Origin: Halorubrum distributum JCM 10118
GTDB lineage: Archaea; Halobacteriota; Halobacteria; Halobacteriales; Haloferacaceae
NCBI RefSeq assembly: GCF_000337335.1
Contig: NZ_AOJN01000018.1
Span: 56,558 to 120,557, forward strand
Length of the DNA: 64,000 nt
Direction: 5' to 3'
The notes beneath the pieces are model-generated. The model was not told where the DNA came from, ran no database searches, and saw nothing but the letters and a program-made list of their open reading frames with translations. Shown here in pieces: positions 42,571-51,491 of the stretch. How positions within the stretch are numbered: the stretch's first letter is position 1; every line of letters begins with the position of its first letter. Made by a program: the position numbers and the translations under genes.

Positions 42571-43659
42571 TTACGCCCCGTCGCCGCGGGATTTAGTGTT
42601 ACCCCTCTCCGGGTCGGCCGAGGGCGGTTCCGCCCCGCGCTCCGCGTCGATCCGCGCGCCCTCGTTCGAAGCGCGGACGACCGACACCTCGCCGCCGACG
42701 CCGGCGGCGTCGAGCGCGCGCTCGCCCGCGTCGCGCGCCGCCGCGGCGCGCTCCGCGTCGGTGACGCCGTAGACGGTCGGCCCCCACGAGGACTGCCCGG
42801 CGCCGAACACCGACGCGGCGCCCGACAGCGAGTCGACGACTTCGCCGACCGGCGGCCGGTACACGCCGCCCTGCTCGTCCGCGTACCACGCGCCGTTGAG
42901 CCGGCCGATATCCGCGACTGCCGCCCCGAACGCCTCCGCGTCCTCCGTCGCGACCGCGGGGAGGACGCGCCGGGTGACGATCCCGCCGATCCGGTCGGCG
43001 AGGCTCGGGTCCGCGCGCTCGACCGCGGTCCGCATCGCGTCGTCCTCGGCCGCGCCGCTCCGCCCGGCGTCCGCGTCGGGCTCGACGAGCAGGAACCGCC
43101 AGTCCTCGGGGACGGCGTGGCGCGCGGCCACCGGCGGGACGGTCCACTCGCCGTCCGCGGGCCGGTCGGTGGTGAAGCGCGCGGTCGGGTGGCCGGCGTC
43201 GAGGACGAACCCGCCCCCTTCGAACGTCGCGACCCCGACGCCGGAGCGCCCGCCGCGGCCGAGCGCCGGAGCGCGCTCTCGAACACGCGCCGGCTCGCCG
43301 TGGGCGGCCGCGACCGCCGCGAGCGTCGCCGCCGCCAGCTGCGTCCCGCTGCCGAGCCCGGCGTGTCTGGGAAGCGACTCGCGGACCGCGACCCGGGCGC
43401 CGTCGACGCCGAGCAGGTCGACGGCCGCGGTCGCGTACCCGCGGGCGTCGCCGCGCACGTCCGAGACGGAGTCGGCGGACTTCGCGGGGATCTCTTCGGC
43501 CCCGTCGACCGTCACGCTCACCGCCGAGGCCGGCTCCGCGTCGACGACGACGCGGGGTGCGGCGAGCCCCACGCCGAGCGCGCCGTACAGCCGCTCGTGC
43601 GAGAGGCTGAGGTTACAGAAGCCGAAGTGGAGCCGGGCCCCGGCGCTTGCGCGTGCCAT
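42571..43659 (-). CDS. Beta-ribofuranosylaminobenzene 5'-phosphate synthase-like (GHMP superfamily)
   Basis: A 362-aa protein of the GHMP-kinase fold: SAGARLHFGFCNLS near the start, ESLPRHAGLGSGTQLAAATL (near residue 95-112), GRSGVGVATFEGGGFVLDAGH and a C-terminal GAGQSSWGPTVYGVT. These are the hallmarks of RFAP synthase (MptG type), which joins p-aminobenzoate-type precursors to PRPP at the start of methanopterin-like or modified folate synthesis. The C-terminal tail is disordered. It is divergent from hemC. The gene symbol mptG is likely but not certain. Confidence 0.85.
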   Translation of the reverse strand: MARASAGARLHFGFCNLSLSHERLYGALGVGLAAPRVVVDAEPASAVSVTVDGAEEIPAKSADSVSDVRGDARGYATAAVDLLGVDGARVAVRESLPRHAGLGSGTQLAAATLAAVAAAHGEPARVRERAPALGRGGRSGVGVATFEGGGFVLDAGHPTARFTTDRPADGEWTVPPVAARHAVPEDWRFLLVEPDADAGRSGAAEDDAMRTAVERADPSLADRIGGIVTRRVLPAVATEDAEAFGAAVADIGRLNGAWYADEQGGVYRPPVGEVVDSLSGAASVFGAGQSSWGPTVYGVTDAERAAAARDAGERALDAAGVGGEVSVVRASNEGARIDAERGAEPPSADPERGNTKSRGDGA

Positions 43660-43826
43660 CTCGTTATCGCTTCGGGGCGGACTGATAAAGGGGCCGTGAC
43701 CGTGGCGGGAGTTGCCTCGGACCCGGCGAGCGGACGCGCGACCCCCGCGAGCGCGGCGTCCGACCTCGCGGTCGCGGAGGCGGCCGAACTGGTGCGCTTT
43801 TGAACGCGGGGGACCTCGGTCCGGGT

Positions 43827-44996
43827 ATGACCGAAACGCTCAGGCTCGCGACCCGCGGGTCGGACCTGGCCCTCCGACAGGCCGAGACCGTCCGCGAGGC
43901 GCTGTCGAGCCGGCGCCGCGACGTCGAACTCCGGCAGGTGGAGACGCGCGGCGACCAGATCCCCGACGAACTGATCCACCGCCTCGGGAAGACGGGCGCG
44001 TTCGTGCGCGCCCTCGACGAGGAGGTGCTCGCCGGCGACGCCGACCTCGCGGTCCACTCGCTGAAGGACCTCCCGACCGAGGAGATGGACGACCTCGTCG
44101 TCGCGGGCGCCCCCGAGCGCGCACCCTCCGGCGACGTGGTCGTCCAGCCGGACGGGCTCGGCATCGAGGAGCTCCCGTCGGGCGCCGTCGTCGGGACGGG
44201 GTCGCTCCGCCGGGGCGCACAGATCCGGGCTGCGCGGCCCGACCTCACCGTCGAGCCGATCCGCGGCAACGTCGACACGCGGCTGGAGAAGCTGCTCGCG
44301 CCCGGCCTCCAGGCGGAACACGAGCGGCGCCTGATCGCCTCCGGAGAGGAAAGCGCGCTGACCGCCGAGGAGGACGGCGACGCGGACGGCGCGGAGGGAG
44401 AGGAGAGCGACGAGGTCGACGAGGAGTTCGACCGCACCGTCGAGGAGTGGTTCGACTCGCTGTCGGACCTCGAACGCGCGGCGATGGAACGGAAGGTCGA
44501 GACCGAGTACGACGCGGTTGTCCTCGCCGAGGCGGGCCTGCGCCGCTCGAACCTCTTCCACGAGGTGGAGACGACGCGGCTCCCGCGCGAGGAGTTCGTT
44601 CCCGCGGCCGGACAGGGCGCCATCGCGGTCACCGCGAGCGACCCCGACGTGATCGAGGCGGTCCGCGACGCGGTCGACCACCCGCGGACCCGCGTGGCGG
44701 TCACCGTCGAGCGGACGGTCCTCGGCGAGCTCAACGGGGGCTGCGTGGCGCCGATCGGCGTCTCCGCGATGGTTCAAGGCGAGCACGTCCACGTCCGGGC
44801 GCGGGTGCTCTCGACGGACGGCACCGAGGAGGTGGCCGACACCCGCGACCTGCCGATCCGGTCGCACGCGACGGCCGCCGCGGAGTTCGCCGCGGAGCTC
44901 GCGGACCGCGGCGCCGACGACCTGATCGCCGAGGCGCGCGAGGCGGCGGAGACCGGGGAGAGCAGTGAAGCGGAGGCCGGGGAGGACGATGAGTGA
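43827..44996 (+). CDS. hemC: Hydroxymethylbilane synthase (porphobilinogen deaminase)
   Basis: A 389-aa enzyme that joins four porphobilinogens into the linear tetrapyrrole. The N-terminus LRLATRGSDLALRQAETV, the PBG/substrate-binding Arg/Lys and Asp region GAFVRALDEEVLAGDADLAVHSLKDLPTE, and GTGSLRRGAQIRA, RGNVDTRL are all present. The dipyrromethane Cys is in LNGGCVAPIG (near residue 306). An acidic insert of about 65 residues (positions 160-228) lengthens it beyond the usual 310. The start is MTETLRLA at 43827. It begins the hemC-cobA-hemD operon; its stop overlaps cobA as ATGAGTGA. Confidence 0.96.
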   Translation: MTETLRLATRGSDLALRQAETVREALSSRRRDVELRQVETRGDQIPDELIHRLGKTGAFVRALDEEVLAGDADLAVHSLKDLPTEEMDDLVVAGAPERAPSGDVVVQPDGLGIEELPSGAVVGTGSLRRGAQIRAARPDLTVEPIRGNVDTRLEKLLAPGLQAEHERRLIASGEESALTAEEDGDADGAEGEESDEVDEEFDRTVEEWFDSLSDLERAAMERKVETEYDAVVLAEAGLRRSNLFHEVETTRLPREEFVPAAGQGAIAVTASDPDVIEAVRDAVDHPRTRVAVTVERTVLGELNGGCVAPIGVSAMVQGEHVHVRARVLSTDGTEEVADTRDLPIRSHATAAAEFAAELADRGADDLIAEAREAAETGESSEAEAGEDDE

Positions 44997-45885
44997 GGAC
45001 GCGCCCGGTACCGGCGCGGGTCCCGGATCGAACGCGGACGAGCCGCCGACCCGCGGCCGCGACGACCGAGTCGGAACCGTGTTCCTCGTCGGCTCCGGGC
45101 CGGGCGACCCGGACCTGCTCACGGTGAAGGCGAAGCGGCTGATCGAGTCGGCCGACGTGGTCCTCCACGACAAGCTCCCGGGCCCGGAGATCCTCGGCGA
45201 GATCCCGGAACCGAAACGGGAGGATGTTGGGAAACGCGCCGGCGGCGAGTGGACCCCGCAGGAGTACACCAACCGGCGCATGGTCGAACTGGCCCGCGAG
45301 GGGAACCGCGTCGTCCGGCTGAAGGGCGGCGACCCGTTCGTCTTCGGCCGCGGCGGCGAGGAGGCGGAACACCTCGCCGACGAGGGGATTCCCTTCGAGG
45401 TCGTCCCCGGGGTCACCTCGGCCATCGCCGGCCCCGCGGTCGCCGGCATCCCGGTGACCCACCGCGACCACGCCTCCTCCGTCTCGTTCGTCACGGGCCA
45501 CGAGGACCCGACGAAAGAGGAGTCCGCGGTCGACTGGGACGCGCTCGCGGCGACCGGCGGGACCATCGTCGTGCTGATGGGGGTCGGGAAGCTGCCGGCG
45601 TACACCGCCGCGCTCCGCGACGCCGGCCTCGACGGGGACACGCCCGTCGCGCTCGTCGAGCGCGCCACCTGGCCCGACACCCGCGTCGCGACCGGCACCC
45701 TCGACACCATCGTCGACGCCCGCGACGAGGCGGGGATCGAGCCGCCCGCGGTGACGGTGATCGGCGACGTGGCCGCGACCCGCGACCGCGTCGTGACCTT
45801 CCTCGAAAACGCCGGTTCGGCCCCGGTACAGTCGGCGAGCGAGGAGCAGGAAGACGACGAGTCGGCCGGGGGTGACGGGGCGTGA
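44989..45885 (+). CDS. cobA: Uroporphyrinogen-III C-methyltransferase
   Basis: A SAM-dependent methyltransferase of 298 aa that makes precorrin-2 for sirohaem and cobalamin. Seen motifs: VFLVGSGPGDPDLLTVKAKR, DVVLHDKLPGPEIL, RVVRLKGGDPFVFGRGGEEAEH and EVVPGVTSAIAGPAVAGIPVTHRD. The start chosen overlaps the hemC stop, and an in-frame upstream start adds eight unlikely residues. It is the second of three overlapping genes. The C-terminal tail is acidic. Confidence 0.96.
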   Translation: MSEDAPGTGAGPGSNADEPPTRGRDDRVGTVFLVGSGPGDPDLLTVKAKRLIESADVVLHDKLPGPEILGEIPEPKREDVGKRAGGEWTPQEYTNRRMVELAREGNRVVRLKGGDPFVFGRGGEEAEHLADEGIPFEVVPGVTSAIAGPAVAGIPVTHRDHASSVSFVTGHEDPTKEESAVDWDALAATGGTIVVLMGVGKLPAYTAALRDAGLDGDTPVALVERATWPDTRVATGTLDTIVDARDEAGIEPPAVTVIGDVAATRDRVVTFLENAGSAPVQSASEEQEDDESAGGDGA

Positions 45886-46643
45886 GCGGCGACGGGGGCC
45901 GCGGGCCGCGCGTGGCCGTCTTCCGCCCCGACGACGAGCGGATCGAGTCGGCCGTCGAGCTGCTCCGATCGCTCGGCGCGGAGCCGGTCGCCGACCCGAT
46001 GCTCGAAGTCGAGCCGACGGGCGCGGTTCCGGCCGATGCGCCCCTCGTCGTCCTCACGAGCAAGACCGGCGTCGAACTGGCCGCCGAGGCGGGCTGGGAG
46101 CCGGGCGACGCCGACGTGGCCGCCATCGGTCCCGCCACCGCCGCGGCCGCCCGCGAGGCCGGCTGGACGGTCGACGTCGTCCCCGAGGAGTACACCTCCG
46201 CCGGCCTCGTCGCCGCGCTCGGACCTCGCGTCGCGGGCGAGCGCGTCGTCGTCGCACGCTCGGACCACGGCAGCGACGTCCTCCTCGACGGCCTGCGCGA
46301 GGCCGGCGCCGACGTGACCGAGACCGTGCTCTACCGGCTCGCGCGGCCGGCCGGCGCGGGGGACTCAGCGGAGCTGGTCGCCGCCGGCGACCTCGACGCG
46401 GTCGCGTTCACCTCCTCGCTGACCGTCGACAACTTCCTCGCGGCGGCCGCGGACCGCGGCGTCGAGGACGCGGCCCGCGCCGGACTCGCGGACGCGGTGG
46501 TCGGCGTCATCGGCCCGCCGACCGCGGAGACGGCCGCGGAGCGCGGCGTCGACGTCGACGTCGTCCCCGACGAGGCTGCGTTCGAGGCGCTCGCGACAGC
46601 GGTCGTCGACGCGCTCGACGAGACTGCGGCTCGGCACGACTGA
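45882..46643 (+). CDS. hemD: Uroporphyrinogen-III synthase
   Basis: A 253-aa protein that cyclises hydroxymethylbilane. The family is weakly conserved, but AVFRPDDERIESAVELLRSLGAEPVADPMLEVEP at the start, VLTSKTGVELAAEAG, and the second-domain EVVAGERVVVARSDHGSDVLLDGL-like stretch (ASERVVVARSDHGSDVLLDGLRE) followed by FTSSLTVDNFLAAA are typical. It starts at GTG at 45882, overlapping cobA by 4 nt. Its place in hemC-cobA-hemD confirms the assignment. Confidence 0.93.
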   Translation: MSGDGGRGPRVAVFRPDDERIESAVELLRSLGAEPVADPMLEVEPTGAVPADAPLVVLTSKTGVELAAEAGWEPGDADVAAIGPATAAAAREAGWTVDVVPEEYTSAGLVAALGPRVAGERVVVARSDHGSDVLLDGLREAGADVTETVLYRLARPAGAGDSAELVAAGDLDAVAFTSSLTVDNFLAAAADRGVEDAARAGLADAVVGVIGPPTAETAAERGVDVDVVPDEAAFEALATAVVDALDETAARHD

Positions 46644-46858
46644 CGCGCCGAGTCCGGCGACGACTGCGACACGATCCGTCGCGTGCCCGCAAAATCTCCG
46701 TTGCTGATAATCGACGGCGACCGACCCGTCGACGTCCGACCGCACTTACCGGCGCGGATAGCGCGTCAACCGAATCGCGCCGGCGACCGGAGCAGTCGAA
46801 TATCAAATGAGATATTTAGAGGGTGTAATTTATACCCCAGTACGTGATAGCCGATGCC

Positions 46859-47260
46859 ATGGAACCGACCGAGCGCTGGCTGCTGCGGGTCGAGGACGAC
46901 GTCCTCGTCGTCGAGTTCCCACACGGGACTGGACTGAGCCCCGCGGACGGCGAGTCGCTGCTCGATCGGTGGCGGGTCGCGACGGACCCCAACGCCGTCA
47001 ACGCCGTCGTGATCGTCGTGCGGACGAGCCGTCCGTGTTCGGATGCCGGTCGCCGGGCGCTCCGCGAGTCGGCGCAGATCGCGGTCGCCCGCGGCGTCGA
47101 CCGCTTCGCCGTCGTCGGCGAGCGCTCGAAGCGGCGGTTCCTCAAGCGGACCATCGACGTCGAGGGAGTCGACACCGAGGCGTTCAACGACGATGACGCC
47201 GCGCTGCGGTGGGCGAAGTGCCCGTCCGCCGCCCCCTCGTCGGTCGAGACCTCCTCGTAG
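46859..47260 (+). CDS. Small STAS-like protein, unknown function
   Basis: A 133-aa protein with an alternating beta/alpha pattern: RWLLRVEDDVLVVEFPHGTGLSPADGESLLDRW, NAVVIVVRTSRPCSDAGRRALRESAQIA, DRFAVVGERSKRRFLKR. It resembles a SpoIIAA/STAS or SpoIIAA-like fold, but without the conserved Ser of antisigma antagonists. The ATG at 46859 is used over a GTG 15 nt before it. An ATTTATACC box lies about 28 nt upstream of the ATG. It is convergent with the DUF4382 lipoprotein gene, with no gap between stops. Upstream (46644-46858) I see no gene. Confidence 0.7.
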   Translation: MEPTERWLLRVEDDVLVVEFPHGTGLSPADGESLLDRWRVATDPNAVNAVVIVVRTSRPCSDAGRRALRESAQIAVARGVDRFAVVGERSKRRFLKRTIDVEGVDTEAFNDDDAALRWAKCPSAAPSSVETSS

Positions 47261-48304
47261 TTAGCTTCCGCTCGCGGTCTCGTTCTCCGCCTCGTCCGTC
47301 TCGTTGCCGCCGGTAGCGTCGTCCTCGCTATCCTCGCCGTCTTCTTCGTCGTCCTCGCTACCTTCGTCGTCGTCATCGTCGTCGATCTCGTTGACGTCGA
47401 CGTCGCGGCCCGCGACCCCGCTGCCCGAGATCACGGGTTTGAGGATGTAGCCGTTGTTCTTCCCGCGCTTGACGACGTTGATGTCGAAGACGAAGCTCAC
47501 CTCCTCGTCGGGCGTGACCTCGAACCCGTTCGTGATCTGGAGCTTCTCGCTCGGGAGCTTCACGTCGACCTCGCTGCCGTCGACGATCCCCTCGACGGCC
47601 GAAACCTCGAGTTCGATCTTCTCGTAGCTCCCCGCCGGAATCTCGCCGTCGAAGACCGCGATGGCGTCGTCCTCGACCACTTGCGTGAGATCGACCGTCG
47701 CGCCGTCGAGTTCGACGACGGTGAAGCCGCGGTCCTCCTCGTCGTCATCCTCGCCGTCCTCATCCTCGCCGTCCTCATCTTCCGCTTCGACATCTTCCTC
47801 GTCGTCCCCGCCGTCATCGACGTCCGTCTCGTTCGCGTCGTCGTCCTCGTCCGCCGTCTCGTTCGCGTCGTCATCGGTTTCCGTGGCGTTCTGCTCGGTG
47901 TCGTCGTCCGATCCGTCGTCCTCGTCGGCGTTTTCGTCGTCTTCCTCATCCTCCGCGTCTTCGTCGTCCTCGTCGTCGCCGTCTCCGGCCTCGAAGATCC
48001 GAGCCCGGTCGAGGGTGACGTCCAGCCGGTCGAAGTCGTCGATGTCGGCCGGGGCGTCGCTGATGAGGAGCCGGAAGTTTCCGGTGAGCGTCTGGGAGCC
48101 GTCCGAGCCGTCCGAGCCGTCCGACCCGCCCGAGGTCGGAAGAGACCCGTCGCCGGCGCAGCCGGCGAGCAGCGTCGCGCTCGCGCCGGCGCCGAGGGCC
48201 ACGAACTTCCGTCGGCCGAGGCCGTCGGTCGACGCGCCCGTCGAGCGGTCGTCGCCCGTCGTTCGCGATCCGTTCTCGCCTGTCGTCTGCGATCGGTCAG
48301 TCAT
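47261..48304 (-). CDS. DUF4382 lipoprotein with a Tat signal and acidic insert
   Basis: A 347-aa secreted protein. The N-terminus has a twin-arginine motif GRRKFVALGAG and lipobox LAGC (near residue 49), so it is a Tat-exported lipoprotein. The mature DUF4382 domain begins TGNFRLLISDAPADIDDFDRLDVTLDRARIFEAG and ends EEVSFVFDINVVKRGKNNGYILKPVISGSGV. Between, at about residues 105-190, is a very Asp/Glu-rich low-complexity block with NETDD-like units. The outward surface of the cell is where it acts. The function is unknown. It ends directly at the 3' end of the STAS-like gene. Confidence 0.88.
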   Translation of the reverse strand: MTDRSQTTGENGSRTTGDDRSTGASTDGLGRRKFVALGAGASATLLAGCAGDGSLPTSGGSDGSDGSDGSQTLTGNFRLLISDAPADIDDFDRLDVTLDRARIFEAGDGDDEDDEDAEDEEDDENADEDDGSDDDTEQNATETDDDANETADEDDDANETDVDDGGDDEEDVEAEDEDGEDEDGEDDDEEDRGFTVVELDGATVDLTQVVEDDAIAVFDGEIPAGSYEKIELEVSAVEGIVDGSEVDVKLPSEKLQITNGFEVTPDEEVSFVFDINVVKRGKNNGYILKPVISGSGVAGRDVDVNEIDDDDDDEGSEDDEEDGEDSEDDATGGNETDEAENETASGS

Positions 48305-48436
48305 CGTGAGTGAACGAACGGGCCGCGGACGGGTATAAACGGGCGATACTCCGTCCGAATTTGTGCGGATAAAGCCGGCTTTAGCGGCGCGTGCGGTGGT
48401 TCGAGACGATCGGGGGGCGATACGGACGGTAGCGGG

Positions 48437-49762
48437 CTACGGTTCGGCGGTGTCGATGCCGGCCGCCTCGACCACGCGCTCGGCGTGCCGCGTCGCGCGC
48501 TCGCGGACCGCCGCCGCGTCGATCCCGACGTGCTCGCCGTCCGCGTAGCGGACGTCGCCGTCGACCATCGTGAAGGTCACGTCGTCGCCGTGGGCGGCGT
48601 ACACCAGATGGGAGAGCGGGTCGTGGATCGGGGTCGCCCGGGTGACGTCGGTCGTGAGTCCGATCACGTCGGCGCGGTGCCCCTCGCGGAGCGCGCCGAG
48701 GCGGTCGAAGCCGGCCGCGCGGGCGCCGCCCTCGGTCGCCATCTCCAGCACGGTCGCGGCCGGGAGGCGGGTCGGGTCCCGGGCGTCGACCTTGCCGAGG
48801 AGGCTCGCCTGGCGCATCTCCGTGAAGGGGTCGAGCGTGTTGTTGCACGGCGGGCCGTCGTTGCCGAGTGCGACCGTGACCCCGCGGTCGAGGTAGTCTT
48901 GGACCGGGGCGATCCCCGAGGCGAGCTTCATGTTCGAGGAGGGGCAGTGGGTGACGACCGTGTCGGTCTCGGCGAGCACCTCGCGCTCGCGCTCGTCGGT
49001 GTGGACGCAGTGCGCGAGCGTCACGTCCGGGCCCGTCAGGCCGACCTCGTCGAGCCAGAGGACGTTGCGCTTCCCCGTGTCGGCCTCCACCGTCTCGATC
49101 TCGTCCTCGTTCTCGCTCGCGTGGGTGTGGATCGTCACGCCGTCGTAGCGGTCGGCCAGCTCGCGGCAGCCGCGCAGGCAGGCCTCCGTGCAGGTGACGG
49201 CGAACCGCGGCGTGACGGCGTAGCGGACGCGGCCGTCGGCGGCGCCGTGGTACTCCCGGATGAGTGCCTCGCTCTCGGCGAGCGCGGCGTCGGTCTCCTC
49301 GATGAGCCCGTCGGGGGACTCCTTGTCCATCAGGACCTTCCCCAGTCGCCCCCGGATCCCCGTCTCGATCGCGGCCTCGAACGCCTCGTCGGCGTGGTTC
49401 ACCGAGAGGTGGTCGACGACGGTCGTCGTCCCCGATTCGAGACACTCCAGGTACCCCAGTTCGGCCGCGGCCCGGGTCGCCGCGGCGTCCATCGCGGCCT
49501 CCATCGGGAGCACGGCGTCGAACAGCCAGTCGAGGAGGGCGTCGTCGTCGGCGATCCCCCGGCCCAGCGACTGGACGGAGTGAACGTGGCCGCCGACGAG
49601 GCCGGGCGCGACGAGGTCGAACGCGCGCCGCTCGTGGTCGGGGTAGCGGTCGCGGAGGGCGCTCTCCTCGCCGACCGCGGCGATCGTGTTCCCCTCGACG
49701 ACGACGGCGCCGTCGGGGATGACGGTCTCGGAGTCGGCGACGACGGTTCCGGCGATCAGCAT
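48437..49762 (-). CDS. Amidohydrolase-family deaminase (S-adenosylhomocysteine/guanine deaminase-like)
   Basis: A 441-aa zinc amidohydrolase. Metal ligands: HVHSV (near residue 58, from GGHVHSVQSLGRG), THASENEDE (near 205), HCVHTDERE (near 240) and the Asp in GNDGPPCNNT (near 295). The HVHSVQ...RG start and SNMKLASGIAPV are typical of the SAH/MTA or 5'-deoxyadenosine deaminase group. I start at ATG 49762; an upstream ATG at 49813 adds 17 residues and is possible. The substrate is inferred from the family. Confidence 0.87.
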   Translation of the reverse strand: MLIAGTVVADSETVIPDGAVVVEGNTIAAVGEESALRDRYPDHERRAFDLVAPGLVGGHVHSVQSLGRGIADDDALLDWLFDAVLPMEAAMDAAATRAAAELGYLECLESGTTTVVDHLSVNHADEAFEAAIETGIRGRLGKVLMDKESPDGLIEETDAALAESEALIREYHGAADGRVRYAVTPRFAVTCTEACLRGCRELADRYDGVTIHTHASENEDEIETVEADTGKRNVLWLDEVGLTGPDVTLAHCVHTDEREREVLAETDTVVTHCPSSNMKLASGIAPVQDYLDRGVTVALGNDGPPCNNTLDPFTEMRQASLLGKVDARDPTRLPAATVLEMATEGGARAAGFDRLGALREGHRADVIGLTTDVTRATPIHDPLSHLVYAAHGDDVTFTMVDGDVRYADGEHVGIDAAAVRERATRHAERVVEAAGIDTAEP

Positions 49763-49920
49763 GTCCGTCCGTTCCTGACGGTCGACCGGTAAGAGGCTGT
49801 CCTTCGACGCCACCGCGCATCCGGCTCAGTTCCAGAGACGAACGACCCGCAGGAGAGACGGCACGACAGCTGGCCGCATCGACGCGATATTTAAATGCGA
49901 GTGGGCGGCCGCGCGACACC
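49763..49920. other. Gap between the deaminase and SR3
   Basis: No gene is seen here. The part next to the start of the deaminase (about 49763-49820) would hold its promoter, and an ATTTAAAT box lies at about 49888. Confidence 0.4.
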
Positions 49921-50282
49921 TTATAAACGAACTGCGGTGGCGCGTGCCTGCGAGCGGCCGCCATCGGCGGCCGCGAGACAGCACCGCGCGAGGGAGTTAG
50001 CCGGCCGGAGCGAAGCGGAGGCCGGCTGACGAGGCTGGGGAGGCGTGAGGCGCGGTGCTGTGCGGGGCGGGACTCAAAGGGGCAGTCGCGAGGGCAACGC
50101 AGGCGACGCAAGCACCGCAAGGAGCGAACGGAGTGAGCGACTGAGGAGCGCAGCGAGCGTGCGTTGCCCTCGCGGCTGGGGCTTTGGAGGTTTTCGTCGT
50201 CGATCGACAGTCACCCATTTATAAGTGAGCGACTGGGGCTTTGGAGGTGTTCACCGCCGGGCTATGGACGGCGATTTATAAA
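49921..50282 (+). repeat. SR3: structured intergenic repeat, full copy plus one extra module
   Basis: Reads on the plus strand from TTATAAA-GAACTGCGGTGGCGCG to GGGGCTTTGGAGG. Hairpin A has 9-bp arms at 49954-49962 and 49966-49974, B has 8-bp arms (11 with one G-U) at 49999-50006 and 50020-50027, and C has perfect 15-bp arms at 50087-50101 and 50160-50174. After C, two copies of GGGGCTTTGGAGG separated by a TTTATAA box (near 50217) show one extra end module. It ends at a TTTATAA at 50276. It lies between the deaminase promoter region and the 3' end of the CBS gene. Confidence 0.85.
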
Positions 50283-50308
50283 TAGATCTTAGAACGACCC
50301 GATCCGAT

Positions 50309-50809
50309 CTATTCCAGTCGGCGGTCGCGGAACGCCCGGATCACGTCCTGCCGGGCGATGATTCCGACGAGGCGCCCGTCCTCGTCGACTACAGGTACGC
50401 GATTAATATCCGGGTCGTCGCCGACGAGCAGGTCCAGCACGTCGTCGACGCTCGCGTCCGGCGTCACCGTCGCCACGTCGGTGCTCATCACCTCGGAGAT
50501 CGGCTTGTCGGCGTTCCGGATCAGGTCGACGCCCAGGTCGATGTCGGCCCACGGGCGCTTCACCTGATAGGAGAGCGTGTCCACGAACGGCGGGAGGCCG
50601 ATCGGGATCCACAGCGTCTCGTCCTCGGGCTCGAACAGGTCGACGAGGTCGGACTCGGTGATCACGCCGACCACCCGCTCGTCGTCGTCGACGACCGGAA
50701 ACCCGCTGAACTCGTAGCGGGCGAACCGCTTGAACACGTCGGCGACGTCGTCGTCGGGCGAGACCGTCTTCACGTCCGGTTCCATCAGGTCGCGGGCGGT
50801 CAGTGTCAT
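50309..50809 (-). CDS. CBS domain-pair protein
   Basis: A 166-aa protein made almost entirely of two CBS domains: ARDLMEPDVKTVSPDDDVADVF...VVDDDERVVGVITESDLVDL and the second ISEVMSTDVATVTPDASVDDVLDLL...VVDEDGRLVGIIARQDVIRAF. Between them is a linker with WIPIGLPPFVDTLSYQVKRPW. Such proteins bind adenine nucleotides and act as regulatory modules. The partner is unknown. It starts at ATG 50809 and its 3' end faces SR3. Confidence 0.92.
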   Translation of the reverse strand: MTLTARDLMEPDVKTVSPDDDVADVFKRFARYEFSGFPVVDDDERVVGVITESDLVDLFEPEDETLWIPIGLPPFVDTLSYQVKRPWADIDLGVDLIRNADKPISEVMSTDVATVTPDASVDDVLDLLVGDDPDINRVPVVDEDGRLVGIIARQDVIRAFRDRRLE

Positions 50810-50923
50810 ACCGGACGGTCACGGCGGGAGGCCGTAGGCGTTTCGCCCCGGCGGCGCGGCGGGACGCGCGACGCGCTGCTCGCCGACGCAACGGACTTAG
50901 GGACCGCGGACGCAGTCGAAGAC

Positions 50924-51418
50924 ATGCACCGCAAGGGCCACGTCGGGGCGTCGCTCGTCGTCTACGCCCCGCTCGGGTTCCTCGTCACGGCCCTCGCCTC
51001 GATCGAGGTCGGACTCGTCGGCGCCGCCGGCGTCGCCTCGCTGGCGATGGTCCCCGACCTCGACATACGGATCCCCTTCGTCAAACACCGGGGGATCACT
51101 CACACCGTCTGGTTCGCGCTGCTCGTCGGCGTCGCCTTCGGAGCCGTCGGACTGGCGGTCGGCCTCCAGCGCGGAGTTGTCGAGGCGCTGCTGTTCGGCG
51201 GCGCCGCCTTCCTGTTCGGCGCCGTCACGATTCTCTCGCACCTCCTCGCCGACGCGCTCACCCCGATGGGGATCCGGCCGTACGCGCCCGTGAGAGACGA
51301 CGAGTACACGCTCGACCTGTTCACGGCGGCGAACCCGCTCGCGAACTACGGACTCCTGGGACTGGGCGGCGTCGTCGTCGCGGTCGCGCTCGTCGCGGGC
51401 GAGGCGGTTCCGGTGTAG
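50924..51418 (+). CDS. YdjM/DUF457-like membrane-bound metal-dependent hydrolase
   Basis: A 164-aa membrane protein with four hydrophobic segments (about 10-30, 62-82, 85-105 and 140-160). Conserved residues are HRKGHVGASL (near residue 2-11), the DLDIRIPFVKHRGITHT block (near 45-62) with Asp and His ligands, and ILSHLLADALTPMG (near 105-118). This pattern matches the YdjM/LexA-binding-type predicted membrane metal hydrolases. The substrate is unknown. It is divergent from the CBS gene. Confidence 0.85.
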   Translation: MHRKGHVGASLVVYAPLGFLVTALASIEVGLVGAAGVASLAMVPDLDIRIPFVKHRGITHTVWFALLVGVAFGAVGLAVGLQRGVVEALLFGGAAFLFGAVTILSHLLADALTPMGIRPYAPVRDDEYTLDLFTAANPLANYGLLGLGGVVVAVALVAGEAVPV

Positions 51419-51491
51419 CGGGCGCGAGAGCGGCGATCTGTCGCAGAGCAGTGTGACGGCAGCGACACTCTCCGAGCAACGCCGAAAAGTA

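Noticed and set aside
43518..46268. Frame of more than 900 codons on the minus strand over hemC, cobA and hemD
   Set aside because: The plus strand carries three overlapping recognised enzymes; this frame has low-complexity Arg/Ser text and no motifs.
49997..50218. Short frames inside SR3 and the other SR elements (Arg/Ala/Pro-rich)
   Set aside because: Not conserved between copies in frame; conservation is at the level of hairpins and not of codons.
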